Shown piece after piece: positions 18,569-27,332 of a DNA stretch of 64,000 nt. The notes beneath the pieces are model-generated. The model searched no databases. It was given only the letters and a program-made list of their open reading frames with translations, and was not told the DNA's origin. This DNA is from Sedimenticola hydrogenitrophicus (GTDB taxonomy: Bacteria > Pseudomonadota > Gammaproteobacteria > Chromatiales > Chromatiaceae), in the NCBI RefSeq assembly GCF_029017505.1, contig NZ_JAQGEI010000023.1:1-64000 (forward strand), written 5' to 3'. Numbering within the stretch: position 1 is the first letter of the stretch; the number at the start of each line of letters is the position of its first letter. Made by a program: the position numbers and the translations under genes.

Positions 18569-19579
18569 ATGGCCGCTCAGTCACCCGTCATCGCCGTGAT
18601 CGGTGCCGGCTCCTGGGGCACCGCGCTGGCCATCCTGCTGGCGCGCAACGGAGCCCGGATACGGCTCTGGGGGCATGTGCCGGAGGAGATCGACCAGCTG
18701 GCCCGGGAGCGCGAGAATCGCACCTTCCTGCCCGGCGTCCCGTTTCCCGAGGGGTTGACGCCGACCCGCGAGCTGGGAGATGCCCTGGCCGGGGCGGATG
18801 AGGTGCTGATCGCGGTGCCGAGCCACGCCTTCGCCACGGTGTTGCGATTGGTCGCCCCGCACCTGGCGGCCGACACCGGCGTCTGCTGGGCCACCAAGGG
18901 GCTGGAACCCGCCTCCGGACGCCTGTTGCACGAGGTGGCGGAGGAGATCCTCGGCCCGGAGCGTGCCACAGCGATCATTTCCGGTCCCAGTTTTGCCCGC
19001 GAGGTGGCGGCCGGTCTGCCCACCGCCGTCACCGTGGCCTCGGCGGATGAGGCGTTCGCCGAGCGCATCGCCGGCCATCTCCATTCCGACTGTTTCCGCG
19101 CCTATACCAGCAACGACGTGATCGGCCTGGAGATCGGCGGCGCGGCCAAGAACGTGATGGCGATCGGCGCCGGAATCTCCGATGGCCTCGCCTTCGGCGC
19201 CAATGCCCGCGCCGCGCTGATAACCCGCGGGCTGACCGAGATCATGCGCCTGGGGCTGGCCCTGGGCGGCAAGATAGAGACCTTCATCGGCCTCGGCGGC
19301 ATGGGCGACCTGGTGCTGACCTGCACCGACGACCAGTCGCGCAACCGGCGCATGGGGCTGGCGCTGGCGCGCGGCCTGACCATCGACCAGGCGAAACAGG
19401 AGATCGGCCAGGAGGTGGAGGGGGTGATGGCCACCCAGGAGATCTACCACAAGGCCTGCGCCCTGGGCGTGGAGATGCCCATCACCGAGCAGATCCAGCG
19501 CGTGCTCTACCAGGGGCTCGATCCCCGCACCGCGGTGCAGGCGCTGCTGGAACGGGATCAGCGGCCGGAGGCTGGCTGA
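18569..19579 (+). CDS. gpsA: Glycerol-3-phosphate dehydrogenase [NAD(P)+]
   Basis: GpsA reduces dihydroxyacetone phosphate to sn-glycerol 3-phosphate for phospholipid synthesis. The 336-residue protein has the N-terminal Rossmann motif [10 protein letters not shown] (residues 11-20), the substrate-site lysine in [15 protein letters not shown] (about 192) and the C-terminal domain [11 protein letters not shown]. It ends convergently with trmL, the two frames overlapping by 22 bases. Confidence 0.96.
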   Translation: MAAQSPVIAVIGAGSWGTALAILLARNGARIRLWGHVPEEIDQLARERENRTFLPGVPFPEGLTPTRELGDALAGADEVLIAVPSHAFATVLRLVAPHLAADTGVCWATKGLEPASGRLLHEVAEEILGPERATAIISGPSFAREVAAGLPTAVTVASADEAFAERIAGHLHSDCFRAYTSNDVIGLEIGGAAKNVMAIGAGISDGLAFGANARAALITRGLTEIMRLGLALGGKIETFIGLGGMGDLVLTCTDDQSRNRRMGLALARGLTIDQAKQEIGQEVEGVMATQEIYHKACALGVEMPITEQIQRVLYQGLDPRTAVQALLERDQRPEAG

Positions 19580-20052
19580 ACAGCCACTCCAGCGGCACCG
19601 GCAAACCCCTGCTGACGCCACGCCTCGTAGAGGATGACGGCCACCGCATTGGAGAGGTTGAGGCTGCGGTTGCCGGCCTGCATCGGTATGCGGATCAGCT
19701 GCTCCGGCGGCAGCTGTTCGAGCAGAGACTGGGGGAGCCCGCGGGTTTCCGGTCCGAACAACAGGGTATCTCCCGGCCGATAGGCGGCCTCGCTGTAACA
19801 GCGCCGCCCGCGGGTGGAACAGGCGAACAGCCGGGTCGGGTCGGGCCGCGACAAAAAGGCGGCCAGGTCCGCGTGCTCCTGCAGACAGGCCAGGTCGTGA
19901 TAATCCAGCCCCGCCCGCCGCAGCTGCCGGTCCTCCAGGCTGAACCCGAGGGGATGGATGAGATGCAGCCGGCTGCCACTGTTGGCGCAGAGGCGTATGA
20001 TATTACCTGTATTGGGCGGGATCTCGGGCTCATACAGCGCTATGTTAAACAT
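19558..20052 (-). CDS. trmL: tRNA (cytidine/uridine-2'-O-)-methyltransferase TrmL
   Basis: This SPOUT-family enzyme methylates the 2'-O of position 34 in leucine tRNAs. The start at 20052 ([17 protein letters not shown]) gives 164 residues and avoids overlap with pyrD. The three SPOUT motifs are visible: [24 protein letters not shown] and [28 protein letters not shown]. The start codon is only 17 bases from the divergent pyrD start, so the promoters must overlap coding sequence. Confidence 0.93.
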   Translation of the reverse strand: MFNIALYEPEIPPNTGNIIRLCANSGSRLHLIHPLGFSLEDRQLRRAGLDYHDLACLQEHADLAAFLSRPDPTRLFACSTRGRRCYSEAAYRPGDTLLFGPETRGLPQSLLEQLPPEQLIRIPMQAGNRSLNLSNAVAVILYEAWRQQGFAGAAGVAVQPASGR

Positions 20053-20069
20053 GACTTTGGAACCATTCG

Positions 20070-21038
20070 ATGACAACACTCAGTGACTCGCCCCTCGCCG
20101 TTGATTTCTGTGGACTCAGGTTCAACACCCCCCTGGTCCTGCTCTCCGGCTGTGTCGGCTTTGGCGAAGAGTACACACGGGTGGCCGGCTTTAGCAACCG
20201 CGATGCCGGGGCGATCTGTCTCAAGGGGACCACCGGCGAGGCCCGCCTGGGCAATGCGCCACACCGTATCTATGAGACGCCCGAGGGCATGCTCAATGCG
20301 ATCGGCCTGCAGAATCCCGGGGTGGACTGGGTGGTGCGGGAGATCCTGCCGACCCTGGACTTCGCCGAGACCCGCTTCATCGCCAATGTCTCCGGCTCCA
20401 GCATCGAGGAGTACGAGGAGGTGACCCGGCGCTTTGACGACTCGCCCGTCGATGCCATCGAGATCAACATCTCCTGTCCCAATGTCAAGGAGGGAGGCGT
20501 CGCCTTCGGCAATGATCCGGCCATGTCGGCGCGCGTGGTGGAGGCGTGCCGGCGGGTGACCAATAAACCGCTGATCACCAAGCTCTCCCCCAACCAGACC
20601 GACATCGCCGCCAACGCCCGCGGCTGTATCGAGGCCGGCAGCGATGCCTTTGCGGTGATCAACACGCTGATGGGCATGGCCATCGACATCGAGAGCCGCA
20701 CCCCGATTATCGGCAACAACCAGGGCGGTCTCTCCGGCCCGGCGATCAAGCCGGTGGCCCTGCTCAAGGTCCACCAGGTCTACCAGGTGTGCCGCGACCA
20801 CGGCATTCCCATCATCGGCCAGGGTGGCGTCACCACCGCCGAGGACGCCATCGAGTTCCTGATCGCCGGCGCTTCCGCCGTCGGCATCGGCACGGCACTC
20901 TTTTATGACCCCCTGATCTGCGGCAAGATAAACCATGGTATAAAAGCCTACCTGGCGCGTCACGACCTGCAGTCCGTCCGGCAACTGACCGGTACCCTGA
21001 CCCTGAACAGCCCCAGGCCGGCGAAGGACGGTTGCTGA
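20070..21038 (+). CDS. pyrD: Dihydroorotate dehydrogenase, class 1B-type catalytic subunit
   Basis: This FMN enzyme oxidises dihydroorotate to orotate in pyrimidine synthesis. The 322-residue sequence is of class 1: the catalytic cysteine lies in [11 protein letters not shown], the FMN phosphate contacts in GQGGV and [10 protein letters not shown], and a substrate lysine in ITKLSPN. It lacks the N-terminal membrane helix of the class 2 enzyme usual in gammaproteobacteria. Class 1B normally needs the PyrK FeS/FAD subunit, but no pyrK is adjacent. A related preQ or dihydropyrimidine function cannot be excluded, though the motifs favour PyrD. Confidence 0.85.
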   Translation: MTTLSDSPLAVDFCGLRFNTPLVLLSGCVGFGEEYTRVAGFSNRDAGAICLKGTTGEARLGNAPHRIYETPEGMLNAIGLQNPGVDWVVREILPTLDFAETRFIANVSGSSIEEYEEVTRRFDDSPVDAIEINISCPNVKEGGVAFGNDPAMSARVVEACRRVTNKPLITKLSPNQTDIAANARGCIEAGSDAFAVINTLMGMAIDIESRTPIIGNNQGGLSGPAIKPVALLKVHQVYQVCRDHGIPIIGQGGVTTAEDAIEFLIAGASAVGIGTALFYDPLICGKINHGIKAYLARHDLQSVRQLTGTLTLNSPRPAKDGC

Positions 21039-21141
21039 ACGGGTCGGCCCGCGCAGTGTCCGGGCAGGTTGTGGGTCGGCGGATCGGATCAAACACAGAC
21101 CGTACCTGGAGCGGTACGGCACGAGGGTTACAGGGTTAGTC

Positions 21142-22404
21142 ATGGATCGCAAATCAATTCGTCCCACCTCCGATGAGCTGAAACGCTTCATCCCGCTGCA
21201 GGCCCTCAACGCCCAGCAGCTGGATCTGCTGGCCGGCGTTGCCGTGATCAGGTCGGCCCGCCCGGGCGAGGTGCTGATGGAGCTGGGCAGCGACGACAAC
21301 CACACCTTCTTTCTGCTGCAGGGGAGCCTGGTGCTGGACTCGGCCGACCGGCAGCGCCTGGAGATCCACGACGACGACGCCTCGGCCCGCTCGCCCATCG
21401 CCCTGTTGCGGCCGCGCAAGTACCGGGTGGTGGCCCATACCCCGGTCCGCTATGTGCTGATCGACAACGCCTACCTGGAGGATATCGCCCGCAGCCATGG
21501 CGCCACCAGCGGGGTTGAAGGTTACGAGGTCAGCGGTGATCTGGCCAACGAGTCGACGGCCTTCGAGGATCAGCTATCGAGCCTGATGCTGGCCGACCTG
21601 AAGCAGGACCGGCTGCAGCTGCCCAGTCTGCCGGAGGTCGCCCTCCGCATCGGCCGGGCGCTGGAGGACGGGATCAGTGACGCGCACAAGATCGCCCGGA
21701 TCATCCAGTGCGATCCGGTGATCACCGCCAAGCTGATCAAGGCCGCGAACAGCGCCTTCTATGGTGGCCGCAATCCGGTGGAGAGCTGTGCCGCCGCGGT
21801 GGTCAGGCTGGGGGGAGACGTGACCCACAAGCTGGTACTCTCCTTCGCCCTGCGCGAGCTGTTCCAGTCCGATTCGAAGCAGCTGCAAAAACGCATGCGG
21901 GAGCTCTGGAAGCACAGCACCCAGGTGGCCGCCATCTGTTATGTTCTGGCGAAAAAGGATACCCGGTTCAAAGCGGAACAAGCCATGCTGGCGGGCCTGC
22001 TGCACGATATCGGGATTGTCGCGATCCTCAACTATGCGCGGAATTTTCCCGACGAGGCGATGCATGCGCAGGTCATCGACCAGGCGGTGCAGAGCCTGCG
22101 GGCGGAGATCGGCGGCATGATCCTCAACCAATGGGGCTTCCCCGCGGATTTCGTCATTGCCGCCGTGGAGGCGGAAGCGTGGATGCGTGATCAGGGCGAT
22201 GTGCCCGATTACTGCGACCTGGTGATTATCGCCCAGCTGCACAGCTATATTGGCGACAACCGCTATCAGCATCTGCCCTCCATAGATGAAGTACCGGCCC
22301 AAAGCCGCCTTGCGCTGGGTGAACTGACCCCCCACATGAGCCTGAAGATCCTGGAACAGGCCAAGGACCGGATCGCCCATGCCGAATCCCTGCTCAATCT
22401 CTGA
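21142..22404 (+). CDS. Cyclic-nucleotide-binding-like/HDOD domain protein
   Basis: The 420-residue protein has an N-terminal cupin-like CAP_ED (cNMP-binding-type) domain (about 20-130, with ARPGEVLMELGSDDNHTFFLLQGSLVL) and a C-terminal HDOD domain (about 155-355; LPSLPEVALRIGRAL, GLLHDIGIVAILNYARNFPDE). HDOD domains resemble HD phosphohydrolases without the full metal site and appear in signalling proteins. The CAP_ED part lacks an obvious phosphate-binding RxA cassette, so nucleotide binding is uncertain. It stands between pyrD and a thioredoxin gene, with no output domain, and probably acts through protein contacts. Confidence 0.82.
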   Translation: MDRKSIRPTSDELKRFIPLQALNAQQLDLLAGVAVIRSARPGEVLMELGSDDNHTFFLLQGSLVLDSADRQRLEIHDDDASARSPIALLRPRKYRVVAHTPVRYVLIDNAYLEDIARSHGATSGVEGYEVSGDLANESTAFEDQLSSLMLADLKQDRLQLPSLPEVALRIGRALEDGISDAHKIARIIQCDPVITAKLIKAANSAFYGGRNPVESCAAAVVRLGGDVTHKLVLSFALRELFQSDSKQLQKRMRELWKHSTQVAAICYVLAKKDTRFKAEQAMLAGLLHDIGIVAILNYARNFPDEAMHAQVIDQAVQSLRAEIGGMILNQWGFPADFVIAAVEAEAWMRDQGDVPDYCDLVIIAQLHSYIGDNRYQHLPSIDEVPAQSRLALGELTPHMSLKILEQAKDRIAHAESLLNL

Positions 22405-22433
22405 AGCTGCCTAGCAACCCTTAACCCTGCCGG

Positions 22434-22967
22434 ATGAACCGAATGCACTCGCTGAAGCTCCTCACCACCCTCCTGTTCTGGCTGATGCTGCTGGCTGCGG
22501 CCGGTTCCGCATCCGCCGGTCGTCTGCTGACCCCGATCGATGAACCCATCGAGGCCCCCGCCTTCACGCTGCAGGATACCCGGGGCAATCGGATCTCCCT
22601 TGCCGACTATCGCGGCAAGGTGCTGGTGGTCAATTTCTGGGCCACCTGGTGCCCTCCCTGCCGCAAGGAGATGCCTTCGCTCAACCGGGCGGCCGCCTGG
22701 CTGAACAAATACGGGGTGGAGCTGATCGCCATCAATGTGGGGGAGCGGGCCGACAAGGTCGAAAAGTTCCTGCAGGAGCTGCCGCTGGATTTTCCCGTCC
22801 TGCTCGACCCGGATACCGAGGTCTCCAGCCGCTGGGACGCCATGCGGCTGCCGGTCACCTACGTGGTGGATCCACAGGGCCGCATCGTCTATCGGGCCCT
22901 GGGTAGCCGGGAGTGGGATGCCCCGGAGCTGCTGGTGCCCATCCGCGCGCTCGGACTACCGCGCTAG
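22434..22967 (+). CDS. Periplasmic TlpA/ResA-like thioredoxin
   Basis: The 177-residue protein has an N-terminal signal or anchor (about 8-28, ending ASAGR) and a thioredoxin fold with the redox motif WCPPC (Cys73 and Cys76). The flanking FWATWCPPCRKEMPSL is typical of TlpA/ResA proteins that reduce disulfides in the periplasm, for example in cytochrome c maturation. The later VDPQGRIVYRALG contains the usual strand and turn, preceded by the cis-proline LPVTYVV. It lies 30 bases after the HDOD gene and may be cotranscribed. Confidence 0.87.
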   Translation: MNRMHSLKLLTTLLFWLMLLAAAGSASAGRLLTPIDEPIEAPAFTLQDTRGNRISLADYRGKVLVVNFWATWCPPCRKEMPSLNRAAAWLNKYGVELIAINVGERADKVEKFLQELPLDFPVLLDPDTEVSSRWDAMRLPVTYVVDPQGRIVYRALGSREWDAPELLVPIRALGLPR

Positions 22968-22988
22968 GAGTTTGTCGGGCCGGCGGAT

Positions 22989-23387
22989 TCAGGTCGGGCG
23001 GATATGCTCGATGTAATAGGGCCGATCCTCCATGTTCAGCCGCACCGCCTCCGCGACCACCTTGAGATGCCGGTCGGTGCCGGCAAACCGCAGGTCGCAG
23101 TAGACCCGTCCCCGGCCTTCGAAGGGGAGCGGAATCATATCCCGGTAGGTATAGACACTCTGGCCAACGTCGCCACCCTCACAGACGGCGGGCAGCTCGG
23201 GCGGGCTCTCCTCCAGCTCGGCCGCGCTAAACACCAGATCCCCTAACTGACGCCAGCGGGTGCGCTCCACGGAACCGGAGATGGTCTTGATGATGAAGGC
23301 GGGGGAGAAGCGTACCGTGACGGTGCCGTCGTCCACCCGGATGCTCTCGATGGTCGAGCCGGATAATTCAATACTGCTGCTGTCCAT
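22989..23387 (-). CDS. Conserved hypothetical protein
   Basis: The 132-residue acidic protein is not recognised. It has a start with a good RBS (TAGGGGAA), a beta-rich pattern (VDDGTVTVRFSPAFII, GRVYCDLRFAGTDRHLKVVAEAVRL), no signal peptide, and a C-terminal YYIEHIRP. Codon use resembles the neighbours. It is convergent with the thioredoxin gene; between them is half of a family D repeat (AGGAGTTTGTCGGGCC at about 22969-22984). A family B MITE lies 14 bases upstream of its start codon, so its promoter must lie within that repeat or beyond it. Confidence 0.7.
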   Translation of the reverse strand: MDSSSIELSGSTIESIRVDDGTVTVRFSPAFIIKTISGSVERTRWRQLGDLVFSAAELEESPPELPAVCEGGDVGQSVYTYRDMIPLPFEGRGRVYCDLRFAGTDRHLKVVAEAVRLNMEDRPYYIEHIRPT

Positions 23388-23401
23388 TTGATTCCCCTAA
23401 T

Positions 23402-23611
23402 GTAACTACTCACCGGATCAATCTGTAGGTGATTGGCCTGACTTGTTGGCCGATCTTGATGGTGCCTTGAATCCGGCCCCATTTTCAGATGCAAGCCTGC
23501 CTTTGTTTGAGCGAAGCGAGTTTGGCAGGCGCTGAAAATGGGGCCGGATTCGAGGAGACAAGCCATCGTGTGAGGCCGGCAAGGCAGGCCAATCTCCCCG
23601 TGAGTAGTTAC
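23402..23611. repeat. Family B MITE-like element, copy 2 (intact)
   Basis: A 210-bp element bounded by perfect 12-bp terminal inverted repeats GTAACTACTCAC (23402-23413) and GTGAGTAGTTAC (23600-23611). Inside, GAATCCGGCCCCATTTTCAG is perfectly repeated inverted, and the centre carries GAGCGAAGCGAG, so the whole element folds into a long hairpin. It encodes no protein. No clear target duplication was seen. Confidence 0.8.
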
Positions 23612-23627
23612 CTATTAATAATAATTA

Positions 23628-25040
23628 CTATCCGGCATCACTCCCCTCGAGACCCAGCTCTTTGATCTTGCGGGTCAGGGTGTTGCGGCCCCAGCCCAGT
23701 AGTTTAGCAGCGTCCTGCTTTCGGCCGCCAGTCTGCTCCAGGGCGGATTCGATCATGATGGTCTCGAATACTGGCGTGGCCTCATCCAGCAGGGCCTCGT
23801 GACCCTGTTGCAGGCGCTTGCGCGCCCAGCTGCGCAGTGACGCGCGCCAGTCATCGCCCGGCGCCTTGGGCTCTTCGGACTCCAGCAGTTCCGGCGGCAG
23901 ATCCTTGATGTGCACCTCCTGACTGGAGGCCATCACGGTCAGCCAGCGGGCGGTGTTCTCCAGCTGCCGGACATTGCCCGGCCAGTTCAGCTGTTCCAGG
24001 GTGGTCAGGGTCTCCGGCAACAGGGTCTTGCTCTCCACCCCCAACTCTTCCGCGGCCAGGGAGAGAAAATGCCGCATCAGCAGTCCGATATCCTCGCGCC
24101 GCTCGCGCAGCGAGGGGATATGGATGCGGATCACATTGAGCCGGTGAAACAGATCCTCGCGGAAGCGCCCCTCCTTCACCAGCTGCTCCAGATTCTGGTG
24201 GGTGGCGGCAATGATGCGCACATCCACATTCACCGGCTCATGGCCGCCGACCCGGTAAAATTCCCCGTCCGCCAGCACCCGCAGCAGGCGGGTCTGCAGT
24301 TCCGGCGGCATGTCGCCGATCTCGTCGAGGAACAGGGTACCGCCGTCGGCCTGCTCAAAACGCCCGACCCGGCGCCCCTGGGCGCCGGTGAAGGCGCCCC
24401 GTTCATGACCGAACAGCTCCGACTCCATCAGATCCCTGGGGATGGCCGCCATGTTCAGGGCAATGAACGGCTGTTTGGCACGCGGACTGTGGCGGTGCAG
24501 CGCCTGGGCGACCAGCTCCTTGCCGGTGCCGGATTCGCCATTGATCAGTACGGTGATGTTGGAGCGGGCCAACCGGCCGATGGCGCGGAACACCTCCTGC
24601 ATGGCCGCCGCCTCGCCGATGATCTCCGGGCTGGACTGGATCTCCTCCGTCGGGGTCGGGGCGCTGCTGCGGCTCTTGCGGCAGGCCCGCGACACCTGCT
24701 CCACCGCTTCATCCACGTCGAAGGGTTTCGGCAGATACTCGAAGGCGCCCCCGTGAAAGGCGGCTACCGCACTGTCCAGATCGGAGTGGGCGGTCATGAT
24801 GATCACCGGCAGATGGGGATGGGCGGTGGTGATCCGGTCCAACAGCGAGAGTCCATCCATGCCGGGCATGCGGATATCGGAGACGATCACGTCCGGCTGT
24901 TCATGGGCCAGTGTCTCCATCACCCCATCGGCACTGGGAAAGCTGCGCACCGCCATCCCCGCTTTCTCGAACGCCTTCTCCAGTACCCAGCGAATTGACC
25001 GGTCATCATCGATGACCCAGACACGGTTAGTTGGTGGCAT
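23628..25040 (-). CDS. ntrC: Nitrogen regulation response regulator NtrC
   Basis: NtrC, phosphorylated by NtrB under nitrogen limitation, activates sigma-54 promoters. The start at 25040 ([18 protein letters not shown]) gives 470 residues: a receiver domain (phospho-acceptor Asp in [13 protein letters not shown], about 54), a sigma-54 interaction AAA+ domain with Walker A GESGTGKE (about 168), the GAFTGA loop and LDEIGDM, and a C-terminal Fis-type helix-turn-helix ([22 protein letters not shown]). The start overlaps the ntrB stop by 14 bases. Probable NtrC sites lie upstream of ntrB and glnA. Confidence 0.96.
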   Translation of the reverse strand: MPPTNRVWVIDDDRSIRWVLEKAFEKAGMAVRSFPSADGVMETLAHEQPDVIVSDIRMPGMDGLSLLDRITTAHPHLPVIIMTAHSDLDSAVAAFHGGAFEYLPKPFDVDEAVEQVSRACRKSRSSAPTPTEEIQSSPEIIGEAAAMQEVFRAIGRLARSNITVLINGESGTGKELVAQALHRHSPRAKQPFIALNMAAIPRDLMESELFGHERGAFTGAQGRRVGRFEQADGGTLFLDEIGDMPPELQTRLLRVLADGEFYRVGGHEPVNVDVRIIAATHQNLEQLVKEGRFREDLFHRLNVIRIHIPSLRERREDIGLLMRHFLSLAAEELGVESKTLLPETLTTLEQLNWPGNVRQLENTARWLTVMASSQEVHIKDLPPELLESEEPKAPGDDWRASLRSWARKRLQQGHEALLDEATPVFETIMIESALEQTGGRKQDAAKLLGWGRNTLTRKIKELGLEGSDAG

Positions 25041-26121
25041 TTGGATTCTCCACTGGCAACAGCACACTGAATAGTGTCTTTCCCGGTTCGCTCGTGCACT
25101 CCACAAGCCCACCGTGTTGATTGATCAGTGACTGGGCGATGGTGAGGCCCAGGCCCACGCCATCCTCGCTGGCAGTCACCATGGGATAAAACAGCTTCTC
25201 CCGGATCGCCTCCGGAATACCCCGGCCGTTGTCTTCGATACCTATCTGGGCTACCAGCCGGTGGCGTCGGTTGCCGATGGTAAACTGGCGCAGGATCCGC
25301 GTCTGCAGCACGATCTGGCCATTGGGCTCGTCGCCGATCTCGCGGGCGGCGTTGCGCAGGATATTGAGCAGCGCCTGGATAATCCGGTCGCTGTCCACAT
25401 ACAGATCGGGAATGCTGGGGTCGTAATCGCGGATAATCCGGATCCGCTCCCCGGACTCCGCCAGAACCAGGTTGCGCACCCGCTCCAGCAGGGTGTGGAT
25501 ATTCACTTCCCGCAGGTTTGGCAGACGATCCGGCCCGAGCATCTGGTTGACCAGGTTTTTCAGGCGATCGGCCTCGTTGATGATGATCTGGGTATACTCG
25601 CAAAGCGCCGGATCGCCCAGCTCCTGCTCCAACAGCTGGGCCGCACCACGCAGCCCCCCCAGTGGATTCTTGATCTCATGGGCCAGTCCGCGGATCAGCT
25701 CCTGGGCCGCCTGGTGTTGGGACAGCAACTGCTCTTCGCGAGAGATGCGCAGCTGCCGGTCGATCTGCTGGATCTCGATCAGCAACCCCTTATCGCAGTC
25801 AATGTCGGTGAGGGGTATGACCGTGCAATCCACGGTGGCCCGCTTGCCATCCGGCAGGGGCAGGCTCAGTTCGCGTTCGGTGAAATGGTGGCCGGTGGTC
25901 AACGCCTGCTCCAGGCTTTCCCGGGTGACCCCCTCCGGACACTGGATCAGGGCCTCCGCCGTATGACCCAGCATGTGGCGAAAACTCACTTCAAAAAGCA
26001 TCTCCGCCGCCGGGTTCATATACTGCAGACGCAGAGACCGGTCGAACAGCAGCACGGCACTGCTCAGGTTCTCCAGTATCCGCTGCCGGGAGGCCTCGGC
26101 GATGTGAATCGTATCCTTCAT
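25027..26121 (-). CDS. ntrB: Nitrogen regulation sensor kinase/phosphatase NtrB
   Basis: The soluble histidine kinase NtrB, controlled by PII, phosphorylates or dephosphorylates NtrC. The start at 26121 (MKDTIHIAEASRQR) gives 364 residues with a PAS domain (about 12-110), the phospho-acceptor H-box GLAHEIKNPLGGLRGAAQLL, the N-box IIQALLNILRNAARE, and G-boxes IEDNGRGIP and GVGLGLTIAQSLI. No transmembrane segment is present, as usual for NtrB. A perfect palindrome 105-141 bases upstream of the start may be an autoregulatory NtrC site. Confidence 0.95.
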   Translation of the reverse strand: MKDTIHIAEASRQRILENLSSAVLLFDRSLRLQYMNPAAEMLFEVSFRHMLGHTAEALIQCPEGVTRESLEQALTTGHHFTERELSLPLPDGKRATVDCTVIPLTDIDCDKGLLIEIQQIDRQLRISREEQLLSQHQAAQELIRGLAHEIKNPLGGLRGAAQLLEQELGDPALCEYTQIIINEADRLKNLVNQMLGPDRLPNLREVNIHTLLERVRNLVLAESGERIRIIRDYDPSIPDLYVDSDRIIQALLNILRNAAREIGDEPNGQIVLQTRILRQFTIGNRRHRLVAQIGIEDNGRGIPEAIREKLFYPMVTASEDGVGLGLTIAQSLINQHGGLVECTSEPGKTLFSVLLPVENPNATN

Positions 26122-26225
26122 TGCAATGCCTACTGCAAAAACCGAACCAAGATCAGGATTAGCGCTGTTTTCGCCCTGAAGTGAGGAGCAGCGGGATGTT
26201 TTGCGTCGCGGTGGGCCGCCGTTTC

Positions 26226-26262
26226 GTCCCACCTATGCACTATTTTAGTGCATAGGTGGGAC
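26226..26262. promoter_or_regulatory. Perfect 37-bp palindrome with NtrC-site core upstream of ntrB
   Basis: The core TGCAC-TATTTTA-GTGCA (26236-26252) fits the NtrC consensus (TGCAC-N7-GTGCA). The symmetry continues outward perfectly to GTCCCACC...GGTGGGAC, giving 17-base arms around TTT. It lies between the stop of the DUF4124 gene and ntrB. It may be an autoregulatory operator, a hairpin ending the upstream transcript, or both; no U-run favours the operator. Confidence 0.65.
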
Positions 26263-26312
26263 ATGGCAATGCGGCGTGCATCATTGGCACGCCCGCAAGC
26301 GGTCGCGCACCA

Positions 26313-27029
26313 CTAGAAATTGGGCGTGAAGGCGGGGTTGGACTGCCCGGGTGTGGAGGGTACGGGCGGGTTGTTGGGCCGGTAGGCGTCGGCATCGGAG
26401 CCCGGCGCGGCAGGCGCCTGGCCGGAGAAATCCGGGGTGCCGCCCGGCTGGAACTGGGGCGCATCGCCACCGCTCTGACCGCTGCCTGATTCCGGCGGTT
26501 CCGGGGGCTTGCCGTCTTCGATCACCGTCGTCTGGTGGACATAAAACTGCACGATATTGGAGCGGGCCAGGAGGCGGCCGGCCGCATCGTGGATACTGGC
26601 ATGCAGCATGTGCCCGCCACGCGCGATGTTGCTCAGCTGCAGGGTCGTCCCGGTGACCCGCTGATCGAGAATACGCCCATCCAGTACCGGCTGAATATAG
26701 TGACCCGCCTGCAGTCCCGGCTGTGACTGGAAGTGAATACTCACCCGTCCGCCATTCGCCTGGACCGTTTCGTTGTTGCTTGGCGAGATAATTACGAAGC
26801 TGCTGTAGTTAACGCCCTCCGGCGGCCTTGCGGTGGCCGCATCGCCGCCGTTCGGGGTGGTGCTCCCGGTGGGGGTATAGATGGTGGGGTCGGAGAGCCG
26901 GACCTCCTCGGCGTCCCGGGTCGGGGTATCCGAATAGTGTACCTCGCCTTTGCTGTCGACCCATTTATAGATGGCCGCCTGGCTGCAGAGTGCGAGTGAC
27001 ATCAAACAGATGAAGAAGAGACTTCTCAT
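26313..27029 (-). CDS. Secreted DUF4124-domain protein
   Basis: The start at 27029 (MRSLFFICLMSLALCSQA) gives 238 residues with a signal peptide (about 1-18), then the DUF4124 segment AIYKWVDSKGEVHYSDTPT (about 19-40), typical of small periplasmic proteins near glnA/ntrB in gammaproteobacteria. A beta-rich domain (about 80-165) follows, then a low-complexity tail rich in P, G, S and N from about 175 to the end. Function is unknown; the tail looks disordered. It lies upstream of ntrBC on the same strand. Confidence 0.82.
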   Translation of the reverse strand: MRSLFFICLMSLALCSQAAIYKWVDSKGEVHYSDTPTRDAEEVRLSDPTIYTPTGSTTPNGGDAATARPPEGVNYSSFVIISPSNNETVQANGGRVSIHFQSQPGLQAGHYIQPVLDGRILDQRVTGTTLQLSNIARGGHMLHASIHDAAGRLLARSNIVQFYVHQTTVIEDGKPPEPPESGSGQSGGDAPQFQPGGTPDFSGQAPAAPGSDADAYRPNNPPVPSTPGQSNPAFTPNF

Positions 27030-27168
27030 GAGATGAGAATAGCTCACAGCCGGGGCCGCCTCAACCGCTCTTGGGACCAGGCGTAGCAAAAAGGCGATGT
27101 GTGTCGCACCAGACAAAATCGACGGCGCCCCATGACGCAGCCCATGGTTGAGGAGTCACCACGGATAT

Positions 27169-27240
27169 TTGGGTAAGGAAAATGCCCAACAGCGTGGCTG
27201 AAAGAATTTTTGTTGGGGTTCGCAGGCTCACCCAACCTAC
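27169..27240. repeat. Family C-like inverted repeat between glnA and the DUF4124 gene
   Basis: CCCAACA (27185-27191) pairs with TGTTGGG (27211-27217). The right flank GGTTCGCAGGCTCACCCAACCTAC resembles the right arm of the family C elements near 4240 and 7769. It is a degenerate copy. The remainder of the 27030-27332 gap shows only the glnA terminator. Confidence 0.5.
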
Positions 27241-27267
27241 AAGCTCCGCGGTACAAGTCCACCCCCG

Positions 27268-27297
27268 AAAAAAAAGCGCCCCCGGATCGGGGGCGCT
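27268..27297 (-). terminator. Rho-independent terminator of glnA
   Basis: Read on the minus strand, a perfect 10-bp GC-rich stem (27288-27297 with 27275-27284, AGCGCCCCCG/CGGGGGCGCT) with a three-base loop is followed by a run of eight T, 36 bases after the glnA stop. Confidence 0.92.
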
Positions 27298-27332
27298 TGC
27301 TACTGCGTACCGCTTCCTGTAACCGGAGCGGT

